A stretch of DNA of 64,000 nucleotides from Bacteroidota bacterium (GCA_013376995.1 JACAAZ010000013.1:26654-90653); one strand, 5' to 3'. Shown: positions 24,845 to 33,160, numbered from the stretch's first letter. Translations and numbers: made by a program. Notes: generated by a model from the sequence alone, not told the origin.

Positions 24845-25762
24845 ATGAAAGCAAATTCAATTCTTGAGACCATTGGTAATACACCACATGTTAAGATAAA
24901 TCGATTGTTTGGATCCGATTATCAGGTATGGATTAAATTGGAACGAACCAATCCCGGTGGGAGTATTAAGGACCGTATAGCTTTGGCTATGATTGAGGAT
25001 GCAGAGAAAAAGGGCATACTTAAGGCAGATTCCGTAATAATTGAGCCTACATCGGGCAATACAGGGATTGGCCTTGCTATGGTTGCTGCAGTAAAAGGAT
25101 ATAAACTGCAATTAGTGATGCCAGAATCCATGAGTGTTGAAAGGAGAGCTTTGATGGCCGTTTATGGCGCTGAATTCGTTCTGACCCCCCGGGAAAAAGG
25201 AATGAAAGGCGCTATTGAAAAAGCGAAAGAACTTGTTGAATTAACACCAAAAGCCTGGATGCCAGGACAATTTGAGAATCCTGCCAATCCAGCTATTCAT
25301 TATGAAACAACTGCTAAAGAGATTGCCCAGGATTTCCCGGAAGGCCTGGATTACATAATTACTGGTGTTGGAACAGGAGGGCATATTACAGGAGTCGGTC
25401 GACTGCTCAAAGCCAAATGGCCGAATCTTAAGATTTTTGCAGTTGAGCCGGAACTTTCTCCCGTGCTTGGTGGAGGTTCTCCCGGACCTCACCCATTGCA
25501 AGGAATTGGTGCAGGTTTTGTCCCTGAGAATTTTGACCGTTCCGTAGTTGACGGCATAATTGCAGTATCAAAGGATAAAGCATTTGAATTCGCCAGGAGA
25601 ATTGCTAAGGAAGAAGCAATATTTGCCGGTGTTTCCACAGGTGCTTCTTTAGCAGCTGTTAGTTCAAAGCTAAGCGAAATTCCAAAGGGATCCAGGGTGC
25701 TTACCTTTAATTACGATACGGGTGAGCGTTATCTGTCCATTGATGGTTTGTGGAATAGCTGA
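24845..25762 (+). CDS. cysK: Cysteine synthase (O-acetylserine sulfhydrylase)
   Basis: This PLP enzyme combines O-acetylserine and sulfide to cysteine. The Schiff-base Lys42 lies in NPGGSIKDR, the substrate loop TSGNTG is at 69-74, and the phosphate-binding glycine stretch GTGGHITG and C-terminal GVSTGAS are present. The 305-residue length is normal for CysK/CysM. The C-terminus ([13 protein letters not shown]) matches the family. With the serine acetyltransferase upstream it gives a complete two-step pathway in one unit. Confidence 0.95.
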   Translation: MKANSILETIGNTPHVKINRLFGSDYQVWIKLERTNPGGSIKDRIALAMIEDAEKKGILKADSVIIEPTSGNTGIGLAMVAAVKGYKLQLVMPESMSVERRALMAVYGAEFVLTPREKGMKGAIEKAKELVELTPKAWMPGQFENPANPAIHYETTAKEIAQDFPEGLDYIITGVGTGGHITGVGRLLKAKWPNLKIFAVEPELSPVLGGGSPGPHPLQGIGAGFVPENFDRSVVDGIIAVSKDKAFEFARRIAKEEAIFAGVSTGASLAAVSSKLSEIPKGSRVLTFNYDTGERYLSIDGLWNS

Positions 25763-25846
25763 AATCCGCGTTTAACCTGATACTTCGAGTTATTAACCGG
25801 CCTGAACTTCTGATAACTTCAGCAGTTCAGGCATTGCTTTAAATAA

Positions 25847-27235
25847 ATGAGAAAGATTGCTATTGTAGGTGGTGGATTTTCCGGAATTCTCCTTGCAGTC
25901 CACCTGATAAGGAGAACTGATTCTCCTGTTGAGTTGATAATAATTGACAGGCAGCAACAGTTTTGCAAAGGAATAGCATACAATACATATTCTAAGAAGC
26001 ACATCCTGAATGTAATTGCTTCGCGCATGAGTGCATTCCAGGATCAGCCGGATCATTTCCTTGATTGGATGGAATCAAGGGTTGAATCTGATAGCCTTCC
26101 AAGATCCATCCTGGGAAATACATTTGTTCCCCGCTATCTATATGCAGAATACCTCGGAGATATATGGAATGATGCACTTCAGCTAGCAAGTAAGAAAGGA
26201 ATCAGGCTTGGGATCCTTGATTCTTTTGTTTCTGATCTCACATCGGTAAACGGGGAAATTAATCTCCATCTCGAGAACAATGAAATCATAAATGTTGATT
26301 ATTGTGTCCTTGCTACAGGAAACAGGCTACCTGCACAACTGCCTTTTGATCCAGATTCAATTGCTAAAAGTGGAAATTATTTCCCGGACCCCTGGAACGA
26401 AGATGTTGTGAATTCATGTTTGGATGCAAGGCACATTGCTATTGCCGGGAATGGTTTGACCATGGTGGATACTGTGCTTGGGCTTAAGGAGGCTGGTTAT
26501 AAAGGTGTGATCTTCACAATTTCGCCAAACGGATACAATTTGTTGCCCCACAGGCATATTGGAGTAAGATATGAATTGAACCAGGAGCAACTTAATAAAT
26601 GTAAGACCTTAGCAGAGCACTTAAACTTCTTCAACAGGCATTTCAGGAGGTTAAAAAAAGCAGGGTTTACTTCAGAACCACTTATCGAAGCCTTGAGGCC
26701 ATTCACCCAGGAGATCTGGATGAAGCTAAACGAAGCTGAAAAAGTTATTTTTTTAGAAAAACTTAAGTCTAAATGGGATGTTGGCAGGCATAGGATACCT
26801 GCTCATATACACGATCAGATCCAGATACTTCGGGAATCAAAGCAATTTGTTCCTTACAAGGGCGTAATAAGCAATATAAAGCCATCAGAAAAGGGTATTG
26901 AAATCCATATCAGGCATAAACATCATAACAAGATCCTGCATGTCTCTAAAGTAATCAACTGTACCGGGCCATCATCAAGGATTAATCCGGATGGAGATGG
27001 ATTGCTTTCAAAATGTCTTAAGAAAGGAATTCTTACCCAGGATTTTCAGTTTCTCGGCATTCAAACAGATGTTGACACTTACAATGTTATCAACTCCGAA
27101 GGTTTAAGGAATGAAAGGTTATTCACCTTAGGCCCGACACTTAAGGGTGAACTTTGGGAGAGCATTGCAGTTAACGAACTAAGGGTGCAAGCAGAAAAAT
27201 TGGCAGTGATATTAGTAAAACGCCTGGACCCCTGA
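25847..27235 (+). CDS. FAD/NAD(P)-binding protein, COG4529/YdhS-like
   Basis: The 462-residue flavoprotein starts with a Rossmann fold KIAIVGGGFSGILLAVHL (GxGxxG-type), followed by ILNVIASRMSAFQDQPDHFLDWM, the pattern of the COG4529 proteins. A second dinucleotide site IAIAGNGLTMVDTVLGLK and an ATGNRLP motif complete it. The family is poorly characterised and its substrate is unknown. It is 84 bp after cysK on the same strand and ends 17 bp before the convergent Rrf2 gene. It could act as an electron donor for the Fe-S protein of this cluster; that is inference. Confidence 0.82.
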   Translation: MRKIAIVGGGFSGILLAVHLIRRTDSPVELIIIDRQQQFCKGIAYNTYSKKHILNVIASRMSAFQDQPDHFLDWMESRVESDSLPRSILGNTFVPRYLYAEYLGDIWNDALQLASKKGIRLGILDSFVSDLTSVNGEINLHLENNEIINVDYCVLATGNRLPAQLPFDPDSIAKSGNYFPDPWNEDVVNSCLDARHIAIAGNGLTMVDTVLGLKEAGYKGVIFTISPNGYNLLPHRHIGVRYELNQEQLNKCKTLAEHLNFFNRHFRRLKKAGFTSEPLIEALRPFTQEIWMKLNEAEKVIFLEKLKSKWDVGRHRIPAHIHDQIQILRESKQFVPYKGVISNIKPSEKGIEIHIRHKHHNKILHVSKVINCTGPSSRINPDGDGLLSKCLKKGILTQDFQFLGIQTDVDTYNVINSEGLRNERLFTLGPTLKGELWESIAVNELRVQAEKLAVILVKRLDP

Positions 27236-27252
27236 TAATGGATAAAAGGTTT

Positions 27253-27663
27253 CTAGCTGATCAGGTCAAGCAAAGTTGTTTGCTGTAGCTTCATATAAGT
27301 ATAATCACGGATATCCTTGAAAACCTTTTTCATATTGCAGGTGTCCTCGTCTTTGCAAAACTCGCAGGGTTGATATGCCTTTTCTGATACACAGGAAACC
27401 AGAGCAATTGGACCTTCGAAGTGGCGCACCACCTGGGAAAGGTTAATGTCTTCCGGCTTACGGATCAGGTAGTAACCGCCGTTTTTTCCCAATTTACTGC
27501 CCAACATTCCCAGTTTCTTAAGATCCAGCAATATAGCTTCCAGGTATCGCTGAGGGATATTTTCTGTTTTGGCTATTTCACTGATCATGATCGCTCCATT
27601 CCCAACTTCTTTGGCAAGTCGTGTAAGCGCGAGCATTGCGTATCTTGTTTTTTGCGATAACAT
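27253..27663 (-). CDS. Rrf2-family transcriptional regulator with four cysteines
   Basis: The 136-residue protein has a winged-helix N-terminus (SQKTRYAMLALTRLA, ISEIAKTENIPQRYLEAILLDLKKLGMLGSKLG) typical of IscR, CymR and NsrR. The C-terminal region carries Cys91, 100, 103 and 109 (SCVSEKAYQPCEFCKDEDTC). IscR uses three cysteines to hold a 2Fe-2S cluster; four here in a different spacing suggest an Fe-S cluster or thiol sensor. It is probably co-transcribed with the FNR-like gene 22 bp upstream and convergent with the sulfur/Fe-S genes. I infer that it controls the neighbouring units. Confidence 0.9.
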   Translation of the reverse strand: MLSQKTRYAMLALTRLAKEVGNGAIMISEIAKTENIPQRYLEAILLDLKKLGMLGSKLGKNGGYYLIRKPEDINLSQVVRHFEGPIALVSCVSEKAYQPCEFCKDEDTCNMKKVFKDIRDYTYMKLQQTTLLDLIS

Positions 27664-27685
27664 ATATGAGGGGGAGGGTTTAAGG

Positions 27686-28384
27686 TTATCCGTGTTTACT
27701 GATTTCCAGAAGTTTGTTTACATCACATATCTCAAGTGTTTTGCCTTCAAAAGAGATTATTCCTTCCTTATTCATGCGGGATAAGGTGGTTATTACATTT
27801 TCATGAGAACAGGCAGCAAATTCAGCAATTTCTTTCTTGGTGAAAGAGAGGGTGAATTTGTTGGATTTGTATACCTGGGAGGCAAGGTAAAGTAAGATAT
27901 CGGCCACCCGGCCGTTTACCTGCTTATGTGCAAGGCTGATGAAGTTAAAGATTGCGGATTTGAACATTTCCGTGGATTCCTCAAACATCATAATTGCATA
28001 TTTTCCGTTGTTTTGCAGAAGACGCTTCATTGCCTTACTATCGATCAGGCAGGCTTCACATTCTTCTAATGCTATCAAAGAGAAGAGATTCACTTCTTTA
28101 AAAAACAAGTTTGCTCCACCTAATAATATGGGGCCGGAGACGATAGTAAGAATTACACTCTTTCCGGCTTCACTCTCAAAGTTGAACTTCACTATACCTT
28201 TGTGAAGATACACCAGGGTGGATGCTTTAGCTCCCTGCTTCAGGATTGTTTCCCCTTTTTTAAAAAGAAGCTGTTGTGAAGTCCTTCTTACCAGCTCAAA
28301 TTCTTCAGGAGCTATATGGCGGCAACTCATTGTTCTAAAAGTACATGCGTTGCAATCGTAGCGGCTGTGACGGCTATCTGACAT
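27686..28384 (-). CDS. Crp/Fnr-family regulator with FNR-like cysteine cluster
   Basis: The 232-residue protein has a cyclic-nucleotide-type beta-roll (residues about 35-125) and a C-terminal helix-turn-helix (TKKEIAEFAACSHENVITTLSRM). Its N-terminus has Cys11, Cys14 and Cys21 (CNACTFRTMSCRH), close to E. coli FNR C20-x2-C23-x5-C29, and an internal pair Cys109/Cys112 (EECEACLID) where FNR has its fourth ligand. This is the layout of an oxygen-sensitive 4Fe-4S regulator. It lies at the divergent promoter of the PstS-like gene, with the palindrome at 28454 about 70 bp from its start, and is followed by the Rrf2 gene. Confidence 0.87.
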   Translation of the reverse strand: MSDSRHSRYDCNACTFRTMSCRHIAPEEFELVRRTSQQLLFKKGETILKQGAKASTLVYLHKGIVKFNFESEAGKSVILTIVSGPILLGGANLFFKEVNLFSLIALEECEACLIDSKAMKRLLQNNGKYAIMMFEESTEMFKSAIFNFISLAHKQVNGRVADILLYLASQVYKSNKFTLSFTKKEIAEFAACSHENVITTLSRMNKEGIISFEGKTLEICDVNKLLEISKHG

Positions 28385-28453
28385 ATGAATGCTTGTATTT
28401 AATATCCGAACCTACAAATTTTAATACTGTTTGTTGGTTTATTTTAGCAAATG

Positions 28454-28483
28454 TACGCAAGTCTTACGTATTAATAGTATAAA
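28454..28483 (+). promoter_or_regulatory. Palindromic operator and promoter (site B) in the divergent region
   Basis: TACG (28454-28457) and CGTA (28467-28470) are separated by nine bases exactly as in site A at 20312-20328. The fuller palindrome TACGCAAGTCTTACGTA is symmetric at seven positions per side bar one. AATAGTATAA begins at 28473, the same distance from CGTA as in site A, and T/A-rich sequence follows. The site lies between the FNR-like gene and the PstS-like gene. Orientation of the box points rightward. Confidence 0.75.
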
Positions 28484-28587
28484 TTTACACATTTCAGATT
28501 GTTTGCTATGTTGTCGAAGTCAATACGTCTGTGTGGCTTATATACCTAGTGATCAATTAATAATAACATTCATCAATCCAACCAACC

Positions 28588-29541
28588 ATGAAAAAGTCAA
28601 TCGGGATCATCAGCATCCTTATGATTGCATTTGTCGCTATGATCCTCATTCCGACCGGATGCAAACAACAACCTCAAAAAGATACGATTTCCATTTCCGG
28701 GGCCTTTGCGCTCTATCCTTTAACTGTTAAATGGGCAGAAGAATACCAGAAGATACACCCGGAGGTCCGGATTGACGTATCTGCTGGCGGAGCCGGCAAG
28801 GGTATGACGGATGTGCTTTCCGGTATGGTTGACCTGGCTATGTTCTCAAGATCTGTTTCTCCTGAAGAAACATCAAAAGGTGCCTGGTCTGTTTCCGTTT
28901 CCAGGGATGCTGTGCTACCAATGATCAACGCTGCAAATCCACATTTAGCCCTGTTAAAAGAAAGAGGAATCAAGCAGTCGGAGTTTGTCGATATATTCAT
29001 TAATAAAAAGTTCACCACCTGGAATCAGCTACTGGGGAATAAGGGCAATGAAAAACTGAATGTGTTTACCCGTTCTGATGCCTGCGGTGCGGCTGAAATG
29101 TGGGGCAAATACCTGGGTAAAAACCAGGAAAGTATAGAAGGCGTAGGTGTATTTGGTGATCCGGGAATGGCTGATGCTGTTAAGAAAGATGCCCTGGGCC
29201 TGGGATATAATAATGTTATCTATGCTTATGATATAAAATCGAGGAAGACCTACCCCGGTCTTGATGTGCTGCCGATTGACATCAACAGCAATGGCAAGAT
29301 AGATCCTGAAGAAAACTTCTATTCCAGCCTTGATTCAGTCATGAGCGCTATTCGCGACCGCAGGTATCCATCTCCCCCTGCCCGTGACCTTTTCCTTATC
29401 TCAAAAGGGAAACCTGAAAAGAAATCCGTAACGGCTTTCCTTGAATGGATATTGACAGATGGTCAGAAATATGTGAACGATGCAGGATATGTTCAGCTTA
29501 AACCTGAACAGATTGAAACTGAAAAATCCAAGCTAAAGTAA
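28588..29541 (+). CDS. PstS-like substrate-binding lipoprotein
   Basis: The 317-residue protein has a signal peptide ending in a lipobox (ILIPTGC) and a periplasmic-binding fold of the PstS type (PBP_like_2): SGAFALYPLTVKWAEEY, DVSAGGAGKGMTDVLSGMVDLAMFSR, NVFTRSDACGAAEMWGKYLG. No PstC, PstA or PstB gene is adjacent; a porin follows 28 bp later instead. The ligand could be phosphate or another oxyanion such as sulfate, and the shared operator with the cysteine/Fe-S unit makes the second worth considering. Residues in the SRSVS and RSDACGAAE loops would contact the ligand. Confidence 0.88.
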   Translation: MKKSIGIISILMIAFVAMILIPTGCKQQPQKDTISISGAFALYPLTVKWAEEYQKIHPEVRIDVSAGGAGKGMTDVLSGMVDLAMFSRSVSPEETSKGAWSVSVSRDAVLPMINAANPHLALLKERGIKQSEFVDIFINKKFTTWNQLLGNKGNEKLNVFTRSDACGAAEMWGKYLGKNQESIEGVGVFGDPGMADAVKKDALGLGYNNVIYAYDIKSRKTYPGLDVLPIDINSNGKIDPEENFYSSLDSVMSAIRDRRYPSPPARDLFLISKGKPEKKSVTAFLEWILTDGQKYVNDAGYVQLKPEQIETEKSKLK

Positions 29542-29569
29542 TTTCACAAACTTTCTGATCCCATTAGCC

Positions 29570-30865
29570 ATGAAAAAATCAATTTTCATATTGGTAGTGC
29601 TATTATTTATGGTAGCCTCCAACTCTGTTCTTGCCCAGCAAAAAGCGGCTGTTTCCATTGATACCATTGCATCACAGGTAACCAGGCTTTCCAGGTCTGT
29701 TCAGGCCCTGGAAAAGATTAAATTCTCAGGTTACATACAAGCACAATTTCAAATTGCGGATACCCTTGGTGCCAAATCTTTCAATGGTGGCGATTTCGCT
29801 CCTGCCTCAGCACAAAGGTTCCAGGTTAGAAGAGCCTACCTTAAGGCTGCCTACAACGGGGAACTCGCAACTTATGTCTTACAGATAAATGTTAATGAAA
29901 AAGGATTTACTATCCGGGATGCCTATTTCAGCCTGAAAGACCCCTGGCTGAAAGCATTTAGCCTGACCGGCGGGGTGTTTTATCGTCCCTTTGGTTACGA
30001 ACTGGCTTTTTCAACAAGCCAGCGGGAATCTCCTGAATTGGCCAGGGTAACTCAGTCACTGTTCCCGAATGAGCGTGATCTTGGATCATCCGTAACTTTC
30101 CAGATGCCTGCCAAATCAAAGTGGCATCCTATTAAAATCGAAGCCGGTTTGTTTGCAGGGAATTCAATCTACGCTGAAACTGATAATAAGCTGGATTTTA
30201 TAGGCAGACTGGGTTATGCAGACGAATCGAAGAATAAAAAGATATCTTATGGTTTAGGAGTATCCTACTACAACGGAGCTGTTTATGATACAAACAGGCT
30301 GGTTTATGAGATGGGCGATTTTGGCGGGGTAAAAGCTTACAAAAAGGTTGCCGGATCCGGGGATGACAGTTCTTATCATAAAAGAGAATACATCGGGTTA
30401 GACGGACAATTTTCAATCAATACAGTAATTGGTAAAACTTCAGTCCGTGCCGATTATATGTTCGGGACCCAGCCTGGTTCAAGCAAGAAAAATACGAGCC
30501 CCTCGGATACTACAACGATCACAGGGCCAGTTTACATGCGGAAGTTCAACGGTGGTGTAGTCTACCTGATTCATACCTTTCCCAATTCCATCCATTCTGT
30601 TGTCCTGAAATATGATTTTTATGACCCCAATAAGGATCTGAATGGTGACCAGGTTGGGCAAACCGCTACCGGGGCGAAAGCCACCAATAATACAGATGTT
30701 GCCTATACAACCTGGGGATTTGGATACGTTGCGGAGGTGAATAAGAATCTCAGGTTCATGGCTTACTATGACCTGGTGAAAAACGAAAAAAGCAAGAATC
30801 TCAAGAATTACGGGGTTGATCTGAAAGATAACATATTCACCCTGAGGGTGCAATACAAATTTTAG
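29570..30865 (+). CDS. Outer-membrane porin, OprP/OprO-like
   Basis: The 431-residue protein has a signal peptide (KSIFILVVLLFMVASNSVLAQ), a short coiled N-terminal segment (IASQVTRLSRSVQALEKI), then a beta-barrel beginning FSGYIQAQFQIAD with FQVRRAYLKAAYNGELATYVLQIN and a C-terminal aromatic strand (NIFTLRVQYKF). The general layout is that of phosphate-selective OprP-type porins, which form trimers with an anion-binding constriction. Together with the PstS-like protein it likely captures an anion. No permease or ATPase is encoded nearby apart from the solitary ATPase at 20.4 kb. Confidence 0.88.
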   Translation: MKKSIFILVVLLFMVASNSVLAQQKAAVSIDTIASQVTRLSRSVQALEKIKFSGYIQAQFQIADTLGAKSFNGGDFAPASAQRFQVRRAYLKAAYNGELATYVLQINVNEKGFTIRDAYFSLKDPWLKAFSLTGGVFYRPFGYELAFSTSQRESPELARVTQSLFPNERDLGSSVTFQMPAKSKWHPIKIEAGLFAGNSIYAETDNKLDFIGRLGYADESKNKKISYGLGVSYYNGAVYDTNRLVYEMGDFGGVKAYKKVAGSGDDSSYHKREYIGLDGQFSINTVIGKTSVRADYMFGTQPGSSKKNTSPSDTTTITGPVYMRKFNGGVVYLIHTFPNSIHSVVLKYDFYDPNKDLNGDQVGQTATGAKATNNTDVAYTTWGFGYVAEVNKNLRFMAYYDLVKNEKSKNLKNYGVDLKDNIFTLRVQYKF

Positions 30866-30889
30866 TATTACAATAACTTCCTTTTATTA

Positions 30890-30990
30890 AATTCTTTGTG
30901 AAATCTTAGTCCGCCTGAGGCGGATAGTGCCTTTGTGGCATAAACTCTTGCCACAAAGACACCAAGGCACAAAGGGACACAAAGATTAAA
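30890..30990. repeat. Intergenic hairpin repeat (TCCGCCTGAGGCGGA and CTTTGTGGCA arms)
   Basis: The gap after the porin gene contains the palindrome TCCGCCTGAGGCGGA (30910-30924). A hairpin CTTTGTGGCA/TGCCACAAAG (30931-30940, 30949-30958) with outer arms GTGCC/GGCAC follows, then CACCAAGGCACAAAGGGACACAAAG. This CTTTGTG/CACAAAG element resembles a common Bacteroidetes intergenic repeat and probably also ends the porin transcript. Confidence 0.65.
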
Positions 30991-31036
30991 CATAATGAAT
31001 GATACTTAAGCTTCATTCATCAGCTTAACTGGGAGA

Positions 31037-31798
31037 TCAATATAAAGTTTCGCTAAATTTTTTAAGTTCAACAGTTTCACCGTCAAAAACGGCATAGGTG
31101 AAATGCTGAACCCAATCTCCAAGGATTACGCATGAAGCTGTATCCGAAAGTTTGAGGATTTCGGGGAAGTGTACATGCCCGAAAATGAAATAATTGATGG
31201 AAAGATCAGAAGCAGCCATCTGCTTGCTGAAAATTACGATGGGTTCCCTTGCCAGGTCGTTGCTTCTTCTTAGTTCAACTCCTTCTTTGAGCAATTTTGT
31301 CAGCCTGCTGCGTCTTGAGAAGTAGGAACCAAGCCTTGTTCCCACATCCGGGTGAATCCAGCGGTAAAGGAACTGGTTAAACCTGTTCTCAAATATACTC
31401 TTCAGGAATTTGTAACCATTATCACCGGGACCTACACCATCACCGTGAGAGAGGAAGAATTTCTTGTTTCCCAGTTGAGTCAACTCTCCTTTCCGGTGGA
31501 GTTTTATGCCTATTTCATCTTCCAGGTAACGAAAAGCCCATAGGTCATGGTTGCCTTTAAAAAGATGAAGTTCAATTCCAGAATCAACAATTTCAGCCAA
31601 TTTGCCAAATAAACGGGCATAGCCCTTGGGCACAACAGTCCTGTATTCAAACCAGAAATCGAACAAATCACCCATCAGGTAGATTGCTGTAGCGTCAGAT
31701 TTCACTTGGTCAAGCCATTGTATGAACCGGGCTTCCCGTTGCATACTGCCTTGACGGTCGGGTATCCCAAAGTGAAAGTCGCTGGCGAAATAGATCAT
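31037..31798 (-). CDS. lpxH: UDP-2,3-diacylglucosamine diphosphatase
   Basis: The 253-residue calcineurin-like metallophosphoesterase cleaves UDP-2,3-diacylglucosamine to lipid X, the fourth step of lipid A synthesis. Metal-binding motifs are all visible: ASDFHFG, MGDLFDFWFE, KGNHDLWAF, SHGDGVG and FGHVHFPE. The length matches LpxH. lpxK lies 25 kb to the right in this window. The gene stands alone on the minus strand before the TlpA-like gene. Confidence 0.9.
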   Translation of the reverse strand: MIYFASDFHFGIPDRQGSMQREARFIQWLDQVKSDATAIYLMGDLFDFWFEYRTVVPKGYARLFGKLAEIVDSGIELHLFKGNHDLWAFRYLEDEIGIKLHRKGELTQLGNKKFFLSHGDGVGPGDNGYKFLKSIFENRFNQFLYRWIHPDVGTRLGSYFSRRSRLTKLLKEGVELRRSNDLAREPIVIFSKQMAASDLSINYFIFGHVHFPEILKLSDTASCVILGDWVQHFTYAVFDGETVELKKFSETLY

Positions 31799-31847
31799 CT
31801 TCTATTGATTAGTCGATAAGATTACAATATTATCACAATTCTGTCAA

Positions 31848-33017
31848 TTATAGCTTCTCCAGGAGAAATGCCTTCAATCCCGGCACTGAAATATCAGATG
31901 ATATAACCTGCTTTTTTTCATTGAGCAGGAATAACTCCGGGAGCTTTTGAACTCTAAAGAGCTTTGCATATTCTGATTTCAGTCCTGCCGGGTCATTCAC
32001 CTGGGGCCAGTTAACCCTGTCACGCTGAAGGGCGCTTAACCAGGCAGTTTTATCCTCATCCAGGGAGATGCTGTAGATTCCAAATCCTTTTGAGTGAAAG
32101 CTTTCGTAAAGGCCTACCAGGTTTGTTGTAAGATCCCTGCTTTCAGGTTTCCACGAAACCCAGAAGTAAACCAGTGTATATTTTTCCTTGCCGGATAGGG
32201 GGCGCGATTTACCGTTCCTGTCATTCAGGAGAATTTCGGTGATAGTGTTGCCCTCTGACGCGCCGCCGACCGGATTCAAACTGATTTGATTCGCATCCGA
32301 GAATTTATGAAGCCGGGTATGAAAGGCTTGATAATTGGGGTTTGCATTATATTTTGCCGATAGAGCGGTGTCTATGGTCCTGAAGAGTTTTGTGTCATTG
32401 TTCGCCGTTACCAGGGGAGTGCCTCCAAGCGTATAATTTACAAGGATTACAGCTGCCAGGGAATGTGTATGGGCTTCCAGAAATGAAAGAACATCCTTCC
32501 GGCTTGTTTCGAATACTTGCTGGTAGGTTGAATCAAGTTTACGGCGTATGGAGGGGAAATCCTTCATAGAATGACTTTCATTCAGGATTTTGCTCAGAGA
32601 ATCCAATCTTTGCTGGCCCTGAAGGGAATGTTTGTTGAACTCCCAAAAGATCTTTGATTCATCAGAGCCTGAGATAGAATACGTTGAAGGAAGTTGCCGG
32701 CCTTCAGCTTCAATTGTAACATGATCATTCTTATCCAGGACAAGGGTAATTGAATTCCGGCTGTCTGACTGCAGCAGGTAAATACTCTTTTGATCCGGGA
32801 AGATGTGAAAACTGAAATTTCCATCCCTGTCAGTTTCGGCTGAATCAATAAGCGGTGAACTTTCAGGAAGCAGTTGATAAAGGTAAAGCTTAAGCCGGGC
32901 TGCATCTTTCAATGATCCCCTGATGGTTGCAGTTCCTTCAGGAAGGGAATGGCATCCGGCCAGCAGGCTGATCAGGAGAGAAATGCTGAGTAACTGTGTG
33001 AGTCTTTCCTTTAACAT
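31848..33017 (-). CDS. TlpA-like thioredoxin-fold lipoprotein lacking the CxxC
   Basis: From the ATG at 33017 (389 residues) the protein has a lipobox (ISLLAGC), an N-terminal DUF4369-like beta domain (TATIRGSLKDAARLKLYLYQLLPESSPL), a helical linker, and a C-terminal thioredoxin fold. The expected active site FWATWCPPC reads FWVSWKPES (about 32140-32155), so both redox cysteines are absent. The rest of the fold (KGFGIYSISLDEDKTAWLSALQRD, WPQVNDP, LPELFLLNEKKQVI) is intact. It cannot do thiol chemistry itself and may act as a binding or chaperone protein. A longer start at 33029 is possible. Confidence 0.85.
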   Translation of the reverse strand: MLKERLTQLLSISLLISLLAGCHSLPEGTATIRGSLKDAARLKLYLYQLLPESSPLIDSAETDRDGNFSFHIFPDQKSIYLLQSDSRNSITLVLDKNDHVTIEAEGRQLPSTYSISGSDESKIFWEFNKHSLQGQQRLDSLSKILNESHSMKDFPSIRRKLDSTYQQVFETSRKDVLSFLEAHTHSLAAVILVNYTLGGTPLVTANNDTKLFRTIDTALSAKYNANPNYQAFHTRLHKFSDANQISLNPVGGASEGNTITEILLNDRNGKSRPLSGKEKYTLVYFWVSWKPESRDLTTNLVGLYESFHSKGFGIYSISLDEDKTAWLSALQRDRVNWPQVNDPAGLKSEYAKLFRVQKLPELFLLNEKKQVISSDISVPGLKAFLLEKL

Positions 33018-33131
33018 GATATGGAACATTGTAAGGATGCAAATTTCTGAATAATACCGTTCAGCTTAAGAGAATAGTTTAATACAGTCCCCTTTTTAGA
33101 GAATTTAACAAGTCTTCCTGCTATTCTTGAG

Positions 33132-33139
33132 TAACTTTG
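33132..33139 (+). promoter_or_regulatory. -7 promoter box
   Basis: TAACTTTG matches the Bacteroidetes -7 element and lies 22 bp before the ATG at 33161 of the small membrane protein gene. Confidence 0.45.
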
Positions 33140-33160
33140 TTTTGCTCTAGAAACGGACCT

